In this document: in pieces, positions 44,073 through 52,916 of the stretch
Layout of the letters: each line of letters opens with the position of its first letter
Numbering within the stretch: the stretch's first letter is position 1
Source: Geminicoccaceae bacterium
GTDB taxonomy: Bacteria > Pseudomonadota > Alphaproteobacteria > Geminicoccales > Geminicoccaceae
Direction: 5' to 3'
DNA length: 52,916 bases
Assembly: GCA_025062095.1 (NCBI GenBank)
Contig: JANXAZ010000006.1
Span: 1 to 52,916 of the forward strand
Position numbers and translations under genes: made by a program
Notes under the pieces: model-generated
The model's input: the letters and a program-made list of their open reading frames with translations, nothing else
What the model was told of the DNA's origin: nothing
Database searches by the model: none

Positions 44073-44734
44073 GCCACCCCCCGACAACCCGTGCGGCGGG
44101 ATCGTAGGGGACGCCGCTGCGGCGCGAAAGCACGCGGCCGGCAGCCTCTTGGCGATTCCTTGCGCCCGGGAGCATTGGCGGCCGCGAGCAGAGGAGCGCT
44201 CGCTCGTCACGGCGCGCGTTCTGAAGCGAGAAGCCATTCTCGACGATCCGACGGACCGTGCCCTGCCGGCTCATCGATCGGCCGGCATGGAGCAACCCCG
44301 GTCGACGGCGGCCGCTCGCCCGCTGCCTCGATCGAGAAGGCTCCGCTGGCAGCTACGGATCCGGGCACGGTCCCGGCCTCGATCGCCCACTCTGGCCGAC
44401 GGCGCGGTCGCCCGACGACGACCGCAAGGGCGCGAACGGGTGGCCTTCCTCCTCGGCTCCTCGAACCGCCGTCTCTGCGGTAGCGCGAGAGCCGCCCGAG
44501 CGGCGCTCGTTCGTCGATCGTCGCGCCGAACGCCGAGAACGGGCCCCTGAAAGATGTCGCAGGAAGGTCGTGACCGCTTTTTGGCCGAACTCTGCCTCAC
44601 GAGACCTCGGTTTCCGACATCCCACCATTCGGACTTTCGGAGCGCCGCCTCTCGCCGGCCGCGGCTCGGCTCTTGCCGGCCGCCGGCCGAAGCTCCGCCT
44701 GCTGCCAGACGTGATGCGGACCGAGCCGATCGAA
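44073..44734. other. gap between TRAP permease and helicase pseudogene
   Basis: Nothing recognised as a gene. Frames on both strands give Arg/Ala-rich low complexity. If a small TRAP permease or binding protein once preceded the large subunit gene, no remnant of it is readable here. The right edge leads into the AT-richer helicase remnant. Confidence 0.45.
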
Positions 44735-46905
44735 CTACAGCACCGGTTTCAGAAAAACGCTCGGCTCTCCCGACCACGTGATCAGCAAGAGTTCGCGAGG
44801 GCGGGTCAGCGCGACGTACAGGAGGTTGCGTTCGCGCCTCAGTGCATCCTCCGTCTCCTTTGCGCGTTCGGCCTGCCGCATCGCAGAAATGAGCGGCACA
44901 TACTCTCGCGAGCACCCGACGACGGCAACCGCGCGAAATTCCATTCCTTTTGCGTCATGCATCGTCAAAAGAGATACCCTACCGCGATCATGTACATATT
45001 CGTCCACTTCATATGTGAATTGCAGACCAGCATAAGAAACAGCAGGCTCGCCGATCTGCCGAAGGATCGCTTTGGTCCGAGCCACAATTGCGATATGCTC
45101 TGGAAGAATTGCACGCTTCCGACAACATTCGAGCCACTTCGCTACGACCTCGATTTGCTCGGGTACGATCCGCGTGCCTTTCACGATCGGAACCGGCCCG
45201 TCGCACACGGCGAGGCCGTCTCTCGCGTTCTCCGGCTCGTTCGGTCCGTTCGCGAACCAAATTCGGTCCGCGAAGCGCAAGATCTGCCATGTCGTTCGAT
45301 AACATACCTTCAACCGAGTCGATCGCCCCCGCACATCGATACCGAGAGACATCCAGGAGAACCGAGGCTTGTAAATCTGCTGCCCCCAGTCGCCGAGGAG
45401 AAGAATGTCGTTTCGTCCCGGCGCCACGAGCAGGCGAACGACTCGCAGTTGCTGTGGTCCGAAGTCCTGAGCCTCGTCGACGATCACGTGATCGAACGGG
45501 TGCCATCCGCTGCGCTCCAGTGCGGCAGCCACCTTCGCGGCCAATCTCGACCAAGTATCGCAGCCCTGGTCGCGAAGTTCTTCTATCACTCGCGCGAACA
45601 CGGGCCACAGTCGGCGCCGCGCGGACGAAGAGAGCGGCACTGCACGCCCCTCGCGCGACGCCTCGACGTATTCATCCTCGGTGTCGATCCCCCAAAAATC
45701 GATGACTCGCTCCCACTCGGCCTGGATGAAAGCCGACTTCTCTTTGCCGAATCCTTCGCGTTCGGCTGATGCGCGCAGCATCTCCGATAGTCTATCTTGT
45801 TCGACAAAATTTAAATTACCTAAGTACTGGCAGGCCAGCTGCCTGAGCTTTTTGTCGATGTTAACGACTTCGATCCTTCGCTCGCTCTCTCTCCTACCAG
45901 AAGCTGCTCGACCAGCTGCGCCAGGCGTTTCGCCAGCTTCTTCGAGAACGTCGTTAAAAGGATCCGTGCCCTTTCCGACCGACGCGCCAGCCAGACGGCA
46001 CGGTGGACGGCGATCACGCTCTTGCCCGTGCCCGCCTCGCCGCTAACCAGTGCCGGGCCGCTGTACTCCGCCTCGACCACCGCTCGCTGGGAGGGATGGA
46101 GGAAGATTTGCCATCGTTGCCAACGATCCGAGAAAAGGCGGCGAATATCGACCTCGTCTTTGATCTTGACAAATCGCCGACGCGAATCCGGATGCTCAAA
46201 CGGATCAACCGTATGTAGAAGCAACCGTTGCGAGTGGGCAGGTGCTCGCTCGCCGTTCGCGAGATCGACGAGGCGTTCCCAAGCCTCGTCCGGAATCTTT
46301 CCGATCAGCTGGATGAGATCTTCGCTCGATCGCAGAGATTTGACCGTTTCGATCCAGACCCTCGGTACACCCAATGCCTCGAGATATTCGTCGCTTTCGT
46401 CGGCGAAAAGCCGCCGATCAGGTGCAGTCGGCTGGTTCTCGCTCTCGGCGGACGCCCTAATGATCGTCCCCGATCCTGCAGCGACGTCGCCGAGGGCCGC
46501 CTCGGAAACGACGGGACGGCCGACTTCCGCAGGAGGTTCCTCTCCCCGAGGAACCTGCGTTTCCGGCTGTCGCGTACCGGCGAGAGGCGGGACTTCGTAG
46601 ACCTGAGCTGCGCCTGTTACCGGGTGCGGCGTGAATTTGTGTCTTTCGGCCCAGCGATACGCATCGTCGTGCCGATCGACCCAGTGGAGGTGAACGGTGC
46701 AGCCGATGATACCGTAGATGACACGCCACTCGCGATCGACACGAAAGCTGTATCAACCGTTGTCCTTAGCAGGTCCACTGAGACGCTCGTTGTTGTATCC
46801 CCATGCGTCGGGGTTCATGGCAAACGGCGTGACCTTGCGTTCGACGAGCTTCTTCACCTCGTTGGGCAGACGGTGCACTTGCTCGACGAAGGTATCCGCG
46901 AACAC
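44735..46905 (-). pseudogene. broken UvrD-type helicase with N-terminal RelE-like domain
   Basis: About 720 residues if repaired. A RelE-like N-terminus (FADTFVEQVHRLPNEVKKLV, then EWRVIYG and LHWVDRHDDAYRWAERHKF) leads to a superfamily I helicase: Walker A SGEAGTGKSV, motif II VDEAQDFG, motif VI RRERNLLYVALTRPRELL. Two lesions break it. An in-frame TGA at 46753-46755 sits between PAKDNG and YSFRVD, where Trp would fit. A frame change lies near 45885-45894 in the repeat CTCTCTCTC: the frame before it continues to a stop at 45820, while the frame after it reads RRIEVVNIDKKLRQLACQYLG. GTG 46905 is a possible start. AT-richer codons suggest transfer. Similar RelE-UvrD proteins act in damage repair or phage defence. 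Confidence 0.85.
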
Positions 46906-47250
46906 GAGCTGGAACCGATGCCCGGGCGGCCGTTGCCTCCGCAGGTCGGCTCCGCGCTCCGGTTCGCTCGAAGTCTTCGCCCTGTCGGGCTCCCGGGCGG
47001 TTTTGTCCGGTCCGGATGGCAGAGACGCCCGAGGATCGGACCCTCCCGCTGAATTCTTTCTGTTCTGCCTCGACCGCCTCTCGCGATACGGCCATCGCCG
47101 GAGCGGCCGTTCCCTCACACCGTATAGCCTTCCAGAACACGCTCTCGGCTGCAACCCGATCCCTTTGTCGCGCAACCGAGCCCGAAGTGCGCGCTGCCGC
47201 GAGTTCGGTCGGCTCGGCTCGCCGCTGGCCCTGCGAGACCCGTCGGCACG
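46906..47250. other. upstream region of helicase remnant
   Basis: No gene recognised. The frames are Arg/Pro-rich. The likely original promoter of the helicase lies here; the terminator of the molybdenum hydroxylase gene closes the right edge. Confidence 0.4.
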
Positions 47251-47281
47251 AACGAAAGAGGCGCCGGGCGACCGGCGCCTC
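47251..47281 (-). terminator. rho-independent terminator of the oxidoreductase cluster
   Basis: GAGGCGCCGG (47258-47267) and CCGGCGCCTC (47272-47281) form a perfect ten-base stem with a four-base loop. Reading the minus strand, it is followed by TTTCGTT. It lies 25 bases past the stop of the molybdenum hydroxylase gene. Confidence 0.75.
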
Positions 47282-47305
47282 CACCGTCCCGAGCGGGAAC
47301 GGAAA

Positions 47306-49657
47306 TCAGGCCTCGCGCAACAGTCTCGTGTCGATCGGGAGCTCGCGGATGCGCTTGCCGGTGGCGGCGAAGATCGCATTCGCGATGGCCGGAGCGATCG
47401 GCGGCACGCCGGGCTCCCCCACCCCGGTCGCGGGCGTGGTGTAACGATGCGGCACGATATGGACCCGGACTTCGCGCGGGAAGTTGGTCATCCGCACCAT
47501 CTCGTAGTCGTGGTAGTTCGACTGCTCGGCGCGGCCGTTCTTGAAGGTCACGGCCGAATGGAAGCACAAGGTCATGCCCATGACCGCGGCCCCCTCGAAC
47601 TGCGCCGCGATCCGCTCCGGATTGGCGGGGAAGCCGCAATCCACCGCCGTGTCGATGCGCGGGATCCGCACCGTGCCGTCCTTCTCCACTACGACCTCGG
47701 CGACGCTCGCAACATAGGTCAAGAAGCTGCGGTGCACGGCGAGCCCCAAACCCGAGCGCGGCGGCATCCTCCGCCCCCAGCCCGCCTTCTCGCAGGCGAG
47801 TTCGACCACCGCCCGCAAGCGCCCGGTGTCGATCGGGAAGACTTCGTACGGATCGCCGTAGTTCCAGAGCTCCCCCTCGATCCCCATCTCCAGAGGATCG
47901 AGCTTGCGCGGCGGGCCGATCAGTTCGAGCAGGAACTCCTTGTGGTCGCGCCCGAGTGCGTGCGCGAGCTCGGCCACGAAGCACTGGACCGCGAAGGCGC
48001 GCGGGATGTTCGAGACCGAGCGGAACCAGCCGATCCGCACGTGGTTCTTGATGGGTCCGTTCTCGCACCGGATGTTGGGGATGTCGAAGGGGTTGTCCAC
48101 CAAACCCATCCCGAGCTCGATCGGGAACTGGTACTCGGCGGGAGCGAAGGTGGAGAGGATCGTGGGCGCCACGCTCCGGTGCCGCCAGGCGATCACCTTG
48201 CCCTTGTCGTCGATACCGGCCTCGATCCGCTCGACCGAGGTCGTGTGGTAATAGCCGTGGCGGATGTCGTCCTCGCGGGTCCACATCATCTGGACCGGGA
48301 CGCCGCCCAACACCTTGGAGAGATAGGCGGCCTCGATCGCGAAATCGCCCTTGGACTTTCGCCCGAACCCGCCACCGAGCAGGGTGACGTGGACCGTGAC
48401 GTCCTTGATGTCCAGACCCAGGAACTTCGCGAGGTCTTTACGCACCGCATAGGGTGACTGCGCCGGCGCCCAACACTCGCAGCGCCCGTTCTTGACAACC
48501 GCCGTCGCGTTCGGAACCTCCATCGTCGCGTGCGCCATGTGCGGCTGATAGTATTCGGCGGTGATCACCTTCGCGGCCGCGGCGAGCGCTTTTTCGACAT
48601 CGCCCTGGTTGCGCACGACCTTGCCCGGTCGAGCGGCGATCTCGCTCATCCGCTTGCGGTAGGCGTCGCTGTCGTAAGACGCGTTCGGCCCGTCGTCCCA
48701 TTCGACTTTCAGCTTCTCCCGCCCCTGCAACGCCGCCCAGGTCGTCTTGGCGACGACCGCCACACCGCCCATGGGCATGAAGGCCGCGGGCTCCGGTGTG
48801 CCCGGGATCTCGATCACGTCGACGACACCCGGAACCGCCTTGGCGGCGCGTGCATCGAACGACTTGACCTTGCCACCGTACACGGGCGGCCGGACCGCGA
48901 CCGCGAAGAGCATGCCCGGCAAGCGGACGTCGGTGCCGTAGATCGCCTTGCCGGTGACGATCGCCTTCATGTCGTAGAGCGGCACGCCCTTGCCGATGTA
49001 GCGGAAGGCGCTTTCGGGCTTGAGCACGATGTCCTTGATCGCCGGCACCGGGAGATCCATCGCCGCCTTGGCGAGTTCGCCGTAGCCCGCGCGGCGCGTA
49101 CCGCCCTTTTCGACCACCTCGTGGACGCGCGCCTCGACGCGCTCGACCGGCACGCCCCAGGCTCCGGCCGCCGCTCGCTCGAGCATCATCCGCACCGCCG
49201 CCCCCATCAGGCGCATGGATTGGATGTGATGCCGCATGCTGCGCGAGCCGTCGGTGTCCTGGTTGCCGTAAGTGGGCTCGTCGCCCGGGGCCTGGATGAT
49301 CTTCACCTTGGCCCAATCGGCGCCCATCTCGTCCGCCAACACCATGGGCAGGCTCGTACGCACGCCCGTCCCCATCTCCGAGCGATGGGCCGTGATCGTC
49401 ACCGTGCCGTCGGGTGCGATCGCGACGAAGACCTTCGGATCGATGACGAGCCCGTGGGGCATGGCGTCGCCACCGGTGGGCCAGGTTTCGGCCGCGCGCG
49501 CGGCCGATGCGGTGGCGAGCACGAAGGCACCGGAGAGCCCGAGCGCTTCCAGAAACGCACGCCGGCTCACGTTGAGGAAAGTCGGGGCCGCGGGCACCGC
49601 CGACGCCGGCATCGAGCCGCGGAGATCCCCGAGTTCGACGAAGCTCCGGAGCTGCAT
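47306..49657 (-). CDS. molybdopterin-dependent aldehyde/isoquinoline oxidoreductase, large subunit (IorB-like)
   Basis: 783 residues of the xanthine oxidase superfamily, the IorB-type that is exported folded. Twin-arginine signal NVSRRAFLEALGLSGAFVLATASAARA near residues 29-55. Then GTVTITAHRSEMGTGVRTSLPMVLADEMG, GDEPTYGNQDTDGSRSMR, TLLGGGFGRKSKGDFAIEAA near 430 (molybdopterin site), and the catalytic Glu in GVGEPGVPPIAPAIANAI near 755. It hydroxylates aldehydes or N-heterocycles using water. The 2Fe-2S partner gene ends four bases upstream, so the two are co-transcribed and likely co-exported. Substrate unknown. Confidence 0.93.
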   Translation of the reverse strand: MQLRSFVELGDLRGSMPASAVPAAPTFLNVSRRAFLEALGLSGAFVLATASAARAAETWPTGGDAMPHGLVIDPKVFVAIAPDGTVTITAHRSEMGTGVRTSLPMVLADEMGADWAKVKIIQAPGDEPTYGNQDTDGSRSMRHHIQSMRLMGAAVRMMLERAAAGAWGVPVERVEARVHEVVEKGGTRRAGYGELAKAAMDLPVPAIKDIVLKPESAFRYIGKGVPLYDMKAIVTGKAIYGTDVRLPGMLFAVAVRPPVYGGKVKSFDARAAKAVPGVVDVIEIPGTPEPAAFMPMGGVAVVAKTTWAALQGREKLKVEWDDGPNASYDSDAYRKRMSEIAARPGKVVRNQGDVEKALAAAAKVITAEYYQPHMAHATMEVPNATAVVKNGRCECWAPAQSPYAVRKDLAKFLGLDIKDVTVHVTLLGGGFGRKSKGDFAIEAAYLSKVLGGVPVQMMWTREDDIRHGYYHTTSVERIEAGIDDKGKVIAWRHRSVAPTILSTFAPAEYQFPIELGMGLVDNPFDIPNIRCENGPIKNHVRIGWFRSVSNIPRAFAVQCFVAELAHALGRDHKEFLLELIGPPRKLDPLEMGIEGELWNYGDPYEVFPIDTGRLRAVVELACEKAGWGRRMPPRSGLGLAVHRSFLTYVASVAEVVVEKDGTVRIPRIDTAVDCGFPANPERIAAQFEGAAVMGMTLCFHSAVTFKNGRAEQSNYHDYEMVRMTNFPREVRVHIVPHRYTTPATGVGEPGVPPIAPAIANAIFAATGKRIRELPIDTRLLREA

Positions 49658-49661
49658 CGTC

Positions 49662-50117
49662 TCACACTCCCGTGGCGGCGAGACGCACGGCCGCGTGAAT
49701 GCGCTGGTAGCAGCCGCAGCGACAGATGTTCACGGCCATCGCCTCGTCGATTTCGGCATCCGTGGGATTCTTCTTTTCCGCGAGAAGCGCGGCCGCGCGC
49801 ATGATCTGCCCGGTCTGGCAATAGCCGCATTGCGGCACGCCGAGCTGCGCCCAGGCCCGCTGGACGGGGTGGTTCCCGTCGGGATCGAGGCCTTCGATCG
49901 TCGTCACCTCGCGCCCGGCCACTTCCTGAAGGCGCACCACGCAGGCCAAGACCGCCTTGCCATCGAGGTGGATCGTGCACGCGCCGCACGCGCCGATCCC
50001 GCAGCCGTACTTGGTGCCGGTGAGGTTCAAGATGTCGCGCAGCGCCCAAAGGATGGGCATGTCTCCGGGCGCGTCGACGCGCACCTCCCGGCCGTTGAGC
50101 CGAAAACCGATCGCCAT
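49662..50117 (-). CDS. 2Fe-2S subunit of the molybdenum hydroxylase (IorA-like)
   Basis: 151 residues with two [2Fe-2S] clusters. A plant-type site ([24 protein letters not shown] near 40-60) and a four-helix site ([11 protein letters not shown] near 98 and CRCGCYQRI near 136). It carries electrons from the molybdenum site outwards. No signal peptide, so it probably rides through the Tat system with the large subunit (inference). ATG 50115-50117 with GGAGG. First gene of the pair; next gene upstream on the same strand is 148 bases away. Confidence 0.93.
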   Translation of the reverse strand: MAIGFRLNGREVRVDAPGDMPILWALRDILNLTGTKYGCGIGACGACTIHLDGKAVLACVVRLQEVAGREVTTIEGLDPDGNHPVQRAWAQLGVPQCGYCQTGQIMRAAALLAEKKNPTDAEIDEAMAVNICRCGCYQRIHAAVRLAATGV

Positions 50118-50265
50118 CCCGACGCCTCCTCTCGGCGGAGCCGTTCCGGGGCCGCGCCCAGCCCCGGTCCGTTCGGGGAGCACCGACCCCGCCGTTGCGC
50201 CGGCCTCCCCCCTTCTTCGTCGTTCGAACGCCCGGGCGGGCGGGGCGCGTCGCCCCCTCGGGCGG

Positions 50266-50703
50266 TTACTCCGTTCCCGTGACCGTGGCGACGAGCGGCA
50301 GCGAGACGTGCCGCAGATGCCAGGAATCGCCCTGGTCGGTGACGTAGCTCACGCGGAACACGCCGTTGATGGGATGCGCGCCGGGCCTGATCGGCGTGAC
50401 CTCGAGCCTGAATACGATCGAATCGCCTTCGATGCGGCCGCGGAAGACCCGCCGTGCGAAGCTCACGCCCCCATCGGCGGAAGACAATTCGATCACGCGA
50501 TTGCCGCGCGGTTGCGGCTCGATGAAGCGGTAGCCCTCTTTGATCGACAGCCTGGCCACGAGTTCGGCCGGCCGTCCCACCGGCCCCCGCGCGTCCTCGA
50601 CGCGCACGACGATGGGCGCGTTCTCCTCCGCCCCGAGTGGTCCGAAGACGAGAACCGGCATCAGGGCGAAGGAAGCTCCCAGCGAGATCGCGAGCTTGCG
50701 CAT
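50266..50703 (-). CDS. secreted protein, unknown, beside PQQ dehydrogenase
   Basis: 145 residues. Signal peptide [26 protein letters not shown], then an immunoglobulin-like beta domain ([43 protein letters not shown], then [37 protein letters not shown]). It has no Cys. Resembles the fold of small periplasmic DsbD-alpha or SoxZ-like partners, but I do not recognise a family. The start has GGAGAACGGGAGC before it. The 59-base gap to the PQQ dehydrogenase stop makes co-transcription likely, suggesting a partner or assembly role. Confidence 0.75.
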   Translation of the reverse strand: MRKLAISLGASFALMPVLVFGPLGAEENAPIVVRVEDARGPVGRPAELVARLSIKEGYRFIEPQPRGNRVIELSSADGGVSFARRVFRGRIEGDSIVFRLEVTPIRPGAHPINGVFRVSYVTDQGDSWHLRHVSLPLVATVTGTE

Positions 50704-50762
50704 GCTCCCGTTCTCCCGACGCAGGGGATCGGGGCGGCTCGCCGCCGCCCCGATCGCACGGT

Positions 50763-52469
50763 TCACCGCTGCAAGGCGAAGACCCAGAGCACGCCGCCCT
50801 CGGTCGTGGCCTTGGGCCAGCCCGGGATCAAGTTGGCGAGCAGTCCCTGTTGGAACTGCGGGTCCACACCCCAGCCCGCCTGCACCGCGACGTATTGGAT
50901 CCCGTCGATCATGTAGGTAGCCGGCGGAGCGATGATCCCCGAGCTCGTCTTGAACTGCCAGAGAAGATCGCCGGTGACGGCGTCATAGGCCCGAAACATC
51001 CGGTCCTGAGTGCCGCCGTTGAATACCAGCCCGCCGGCGGTGGTCAGGATCGAGCCCCAGTTCATCGACTTCGGATACAGCACGGTCCAGACCTTCTCGC
51101 CGGTGTCGATGTTCCAGGCCTGGATCTCGCCGAACGACTTGGCGTCCTTCTTCACGGTGAAGCCGATGTCGGGGATGTCGATGCCGGTCCACCACTTGCC
51201 GGCGACGTACTCTTGGATCTTACCCTCGAGATAGCCGCAATGGTTGTCGTTGGCCGGGATGTAGACCATCCGCGTATGCGGATTGAAGGCCTCGAAGGGC
51301 CAGTCCTTGCCGCCCCACAGCGAGGGGCAGAACTCGGCTTTCTTGCCCGTGCCCGGGACTTTGTTGGGATGGTAGGTCGGCCGACCGGTCTTGGGATCGA
51401 TCGAGGCGAAGACGTCTTGATAGACGTAAGGTTTGGCGTGGACGAAGCCGATACCGCCGTTGGCCAGACGCTCGAGCCAATAGAGATAGCCGTTGCGCGA
51501 GACTTTGAACAACCCTTTGACCGGCCGACCCTGCCAGGTGTAGTCGACCAGCATGGGCGCGTTCATCTCGTCCCAGTCCCAACTGTCGTTCCAGTGGTAC
51601 TGGAAATAACCCTTGATCCTGCCCGTATCGCCGTCGAGGGCGAGGGTGGAGGCGGTATAGAGATTGTCACCCGGCCGCTGATCGCCGAACCAGGGCGAAG
51701 CGTTGCCGGTCCCCCAGTAGATCGTGTTCGTCTCCGGATCGTAGTTGCCGGTCATCCAGGCCGCGGCACCACCGCGCTTCCAGTCGTCCCCGCGCCAGGT
51801 CTCGCTTCCGGGCTCGCCCGGGGCCGGGATCGTGTAGGTCTTCCAGACCTCCTTGCCGGTCCGCGCATCGTAAGCGGCGATGAAGCCGCGGACGCCGAAC
51901 TCGCCGCCCGAGATCCCGACGACGATCTTGCCCTTCACGGTCAAGGGCGCCATCGTCATGTATTCGCCGACTTTCCAATTGGCGACCCTAGTCGTCCAGG
52001 CGACCTTGCCCGTCTTGGCTTCGAGGGCGACGAGGTCGCCGTAGAGCATCGCGACGTAGACCTTGTCCTCGTAGAGCGACACGCCGCGATTGGTGTTGTG
52101 CAGTGCGCTGAACTCTTCCGGCCCCTCGCCCTGGAAGCGCCAGATCTCCTCGCCCGTGCGCGCATCGAGCGCGATCACCTGATTGTCGGGCTGGGTGATG
52201 AACATGTAGCCGTCGTTGACGATCGGCGGCGATTGATGACCCGACCGCTTGCCCGTGGCGAAGGCCCACACGGGGACGAGATTCTTGACGTTGTTGCGGT
52301 TGATCTGATCGAGCGGGCTGTAGCTCCACCCCTTGTAGCTGCCGCGCGTCATGAGCCAGTTGTGCGGCTCGGGATTGCGCAGCCGCTCGTCGGTGACGAG
52401 CGTGTAAGCCTGCGCCGAGGCCGCGGTGCAGGCCACGATCGCCGCCAGCCACCATCGACAGCTTCTCAT
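50763..52469 (-). CDS. PQQ-dependent methanol/ethanol-type dehydrogenase
   Basis: 568 residues. Signal peptide (WWLAAIVACTAASAQA), then an eight-bladed propeller with PQQ repeats (VIALDARTGEEIWRF; VALEAKTGKVAWT; AAYDARTGKEVWK; FRAYDAVTGDLLWQF). The active-site stretch HWNDSWDWDEMNAPML carries the catalytic Asp298 and a second Asp at 300, the position that marks lanthanide-using enzymes (XoxF, ExaF, PedH); calcium MxaF has Ala. The usual vicinal Cys pair is absent (EEFSALHNTNRG near residue 120). No c domain is fused, so an outside electron acceptor is needed; the Rieske protein upstream is the nearest candidate. Confidence 0.93.
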   Translation of the reverse strand: MRSCRWWLAAIVACTAASAQAYTLVTDERLRNPEPHNWLMTRGSYKGWSYSPLDQINRNNVKNLVPVWAFATGKRSGHQSPPIVNDGYMFITQPDNQVIALDARTGEEIWRFQGEGPEEFSALHNTNRGVSLYEDKVYVAMLYGDLVALEAKTGKVAWTTRVANWKVGEYMTMAPLTVKGKIVVGISGGEFGVRGFIAAYDARTGKEVWKTYTIPAPGEPGSETWRGDDWKRGGAAAWMTGNYDPETNTIYWGTGNASPWFGDQRPGDNLYTASTLALDGDTGRIKGYFQYHWNDSWDWDEMNAPMLVDYTWQGRPVKGLFKVSRNGYLYWLERLANGGIGFVHAKPYVYQDVFASIDPKTGRPTYHPNKVPGTGKKAEFCPSLWGGKDWPFEAFNPHTRMVYIPANDNHCGYLEGKIQEYVAGKWWTGIDIPDIGFTVKKDAKSFGEIQAWNIDTGEKVWTVLYPKSMNWGSILTTAGGLVFNGGTQDRMFRAYDAVTGDLLWQFKTSSGIIAPPATYMIDGIQYVAVQAGWGVDPQFQQGLLANLIPGWPKATTEGGVLWVFALQR

Positions 52470-52550
52470 GTTTTCGACCCCCCTGTTCGGCGGATCCCCG
52501 CTTTTTTCGAGATCCGCTCGTTATGGTCGTCGTTCCGCCGCGAGCCGCCT

Positions 52551-52916
52551 TCAGCTCGCGCGTTGCGGGCCCAACCTGCCCTGGAACGGGCCCGCCACCA
52601 CGATCTTGCCCTCCTCGACCCTGATCGGCAGCTGCGCGAGTCGCCTCTGCGCCGGTCCGAACACGACGCGCGCGCGTGCACGCGGATCGAACATGCTGCC
52701 GTGACAGGAACAGACGAGCATCTTCTCGTAATCGTTCCACATGTTCACCGAGCAGGCCTCGTGCGTACAAATGGCCGAATAGACCACGATACCGTCGGCA
52801 GAGCCCGGTTTCGCTTCGGGGTCCAATTTCTCGGGTTCGACCCGCACGACGACGACCTCGTTGAAGCGCAGGCCGTCGAGCACGAGACCGCTCGGATCCA
52901 TCGGGAAGGCGAGCTG
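52551..52916 (-). CDS. Rieske 2Fe-2S protein, partial at window end
   Basis: 121 C-terminal residues; the N-terminus lies beyond the window. A bc1-type Rieske cluster site: CTHEAC with its Cys-x-His, and CSCHGSMFD with its Cys-x-x-His; the two extra Cys would form the usual stabilising disulfide. Then DPRARARVVFGPAQRRLAQLPIRVEEGKIVVAG, the normal C-terminal strands. It passes electrons at high potential. Without the N-terminal part I cannot say whether it belongs to a bc1 complex or is a stand-alone partner of the PQQ dehydrogenase, whose start is 81 bases downstream. Confidence 0.88.
   Translation of the reverse strand, partial: QLAFPMDPSGLVLDGLRFNEVVVVRVEPEKLDPEAKPGSADGIVVYSAICTHEACSVNMWNDYEKMLVCSCHGSMFDPRARARVVFGPAQRRLAQLPIRVEEGKIVVAGPFQGRLGPQRAS

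Noticed and set aside
42870-44483. 537-residue plus-strand open frame
   Set aside because: Antisense to the TRAP permease, charged low-complexity translation rich in His, Asp and Arg.
45009-45608. separate small gene inside the helicase region
   Set aside because: It is a shifted-frame shadow of the helicase remnant; motif II and motif VI read only in the other frame.

Overview
The window is very GC-rich, with dense, mostly single genes and short operons. Gene content points to an alphaproteobacterium, probably Rhodospirillales-like (inference). Supporting families are HspQ, a DksA with a degraded zinc site, cbb3 oxidase under an FNR-type box, FliO/FliP beside a free-standing FlhB C-terminal domain, an NDUFAF5-like methyltransferase, an Atm1-type exporter, a bactofilin and a TRAP permease. 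No rRNA, tRNA, CRISPR array or insertion sequence was recognised.

Layout. 1-3.1 kb is gene-poor: a decayed double-PepSY coding remnant and a flavin reductase. 3.1-7.3 kb holds a glutamine synthetase-family ligase, a YdcF-like protein, a murein endopeptidase, a 59-residue membrane protein and a DUF2189 membrane protein. 7.3-10.8 kb is the ccoNOQP operon for high-affinity respiration, with a perfect FNR/FixK box in front and a terminator behind. 10.8-15 kb has a class IV-like deacetylase, a D-lactate/glycolate oxidase and a four-gene flagellar export mini-operon. 15-20.1 kb has a ThiF/MoeB adenylyltransferase, dksA, an HNH protein, and a ferric-iron permease and binding protein that converge.

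20.3-22.2 kb is the most interesting operon: a cobalt-type nitrile hydratase/thiocyanate hydrolase-like enzyme whose beta chain is split into two genes, followed by a TPR protein, with every junction a 4-base GTGA overlap. 22.1-44 kb is mainly housekeeping and catabolism: glycosyltransferase, mmsA, pepN, a 3-hydroxyisobutyrate dehydrogenase-like gene, hspQ, fsa, gpsA, a GMC oxidoreductase, Atm1-like exporter, acyl-CoA dehydrogenase, MFS exporter, sugar/nucleoside kinase, bactofilin, lipoprotein, methyltransferase and an orphan TRAP permease. 44.7-46.9 kb is a broken RelE-UvrD helicase, with an in-frame stop and a frameshift, in locally AT-richer DNA. 47.3-52.9 kb is a periplasmic oxidation cluster on the minus strand: Rieske protein (cut by the window end), a PQQ dehydrogenase with a lanthanide-type metal-site signature, a small secreted protein, a 2Fe-2S subunit and a Tat-exported molybdenum hydroxylase.

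Together these suggest a respiratory, probably facultatively microaerobic heterotroph that feeds electrons from amino acid, alcohol, lactate and acyl-CoA oxidation into the respiratory chain. No similarity search could be run; family names rest on motifs and remembered family patterns.
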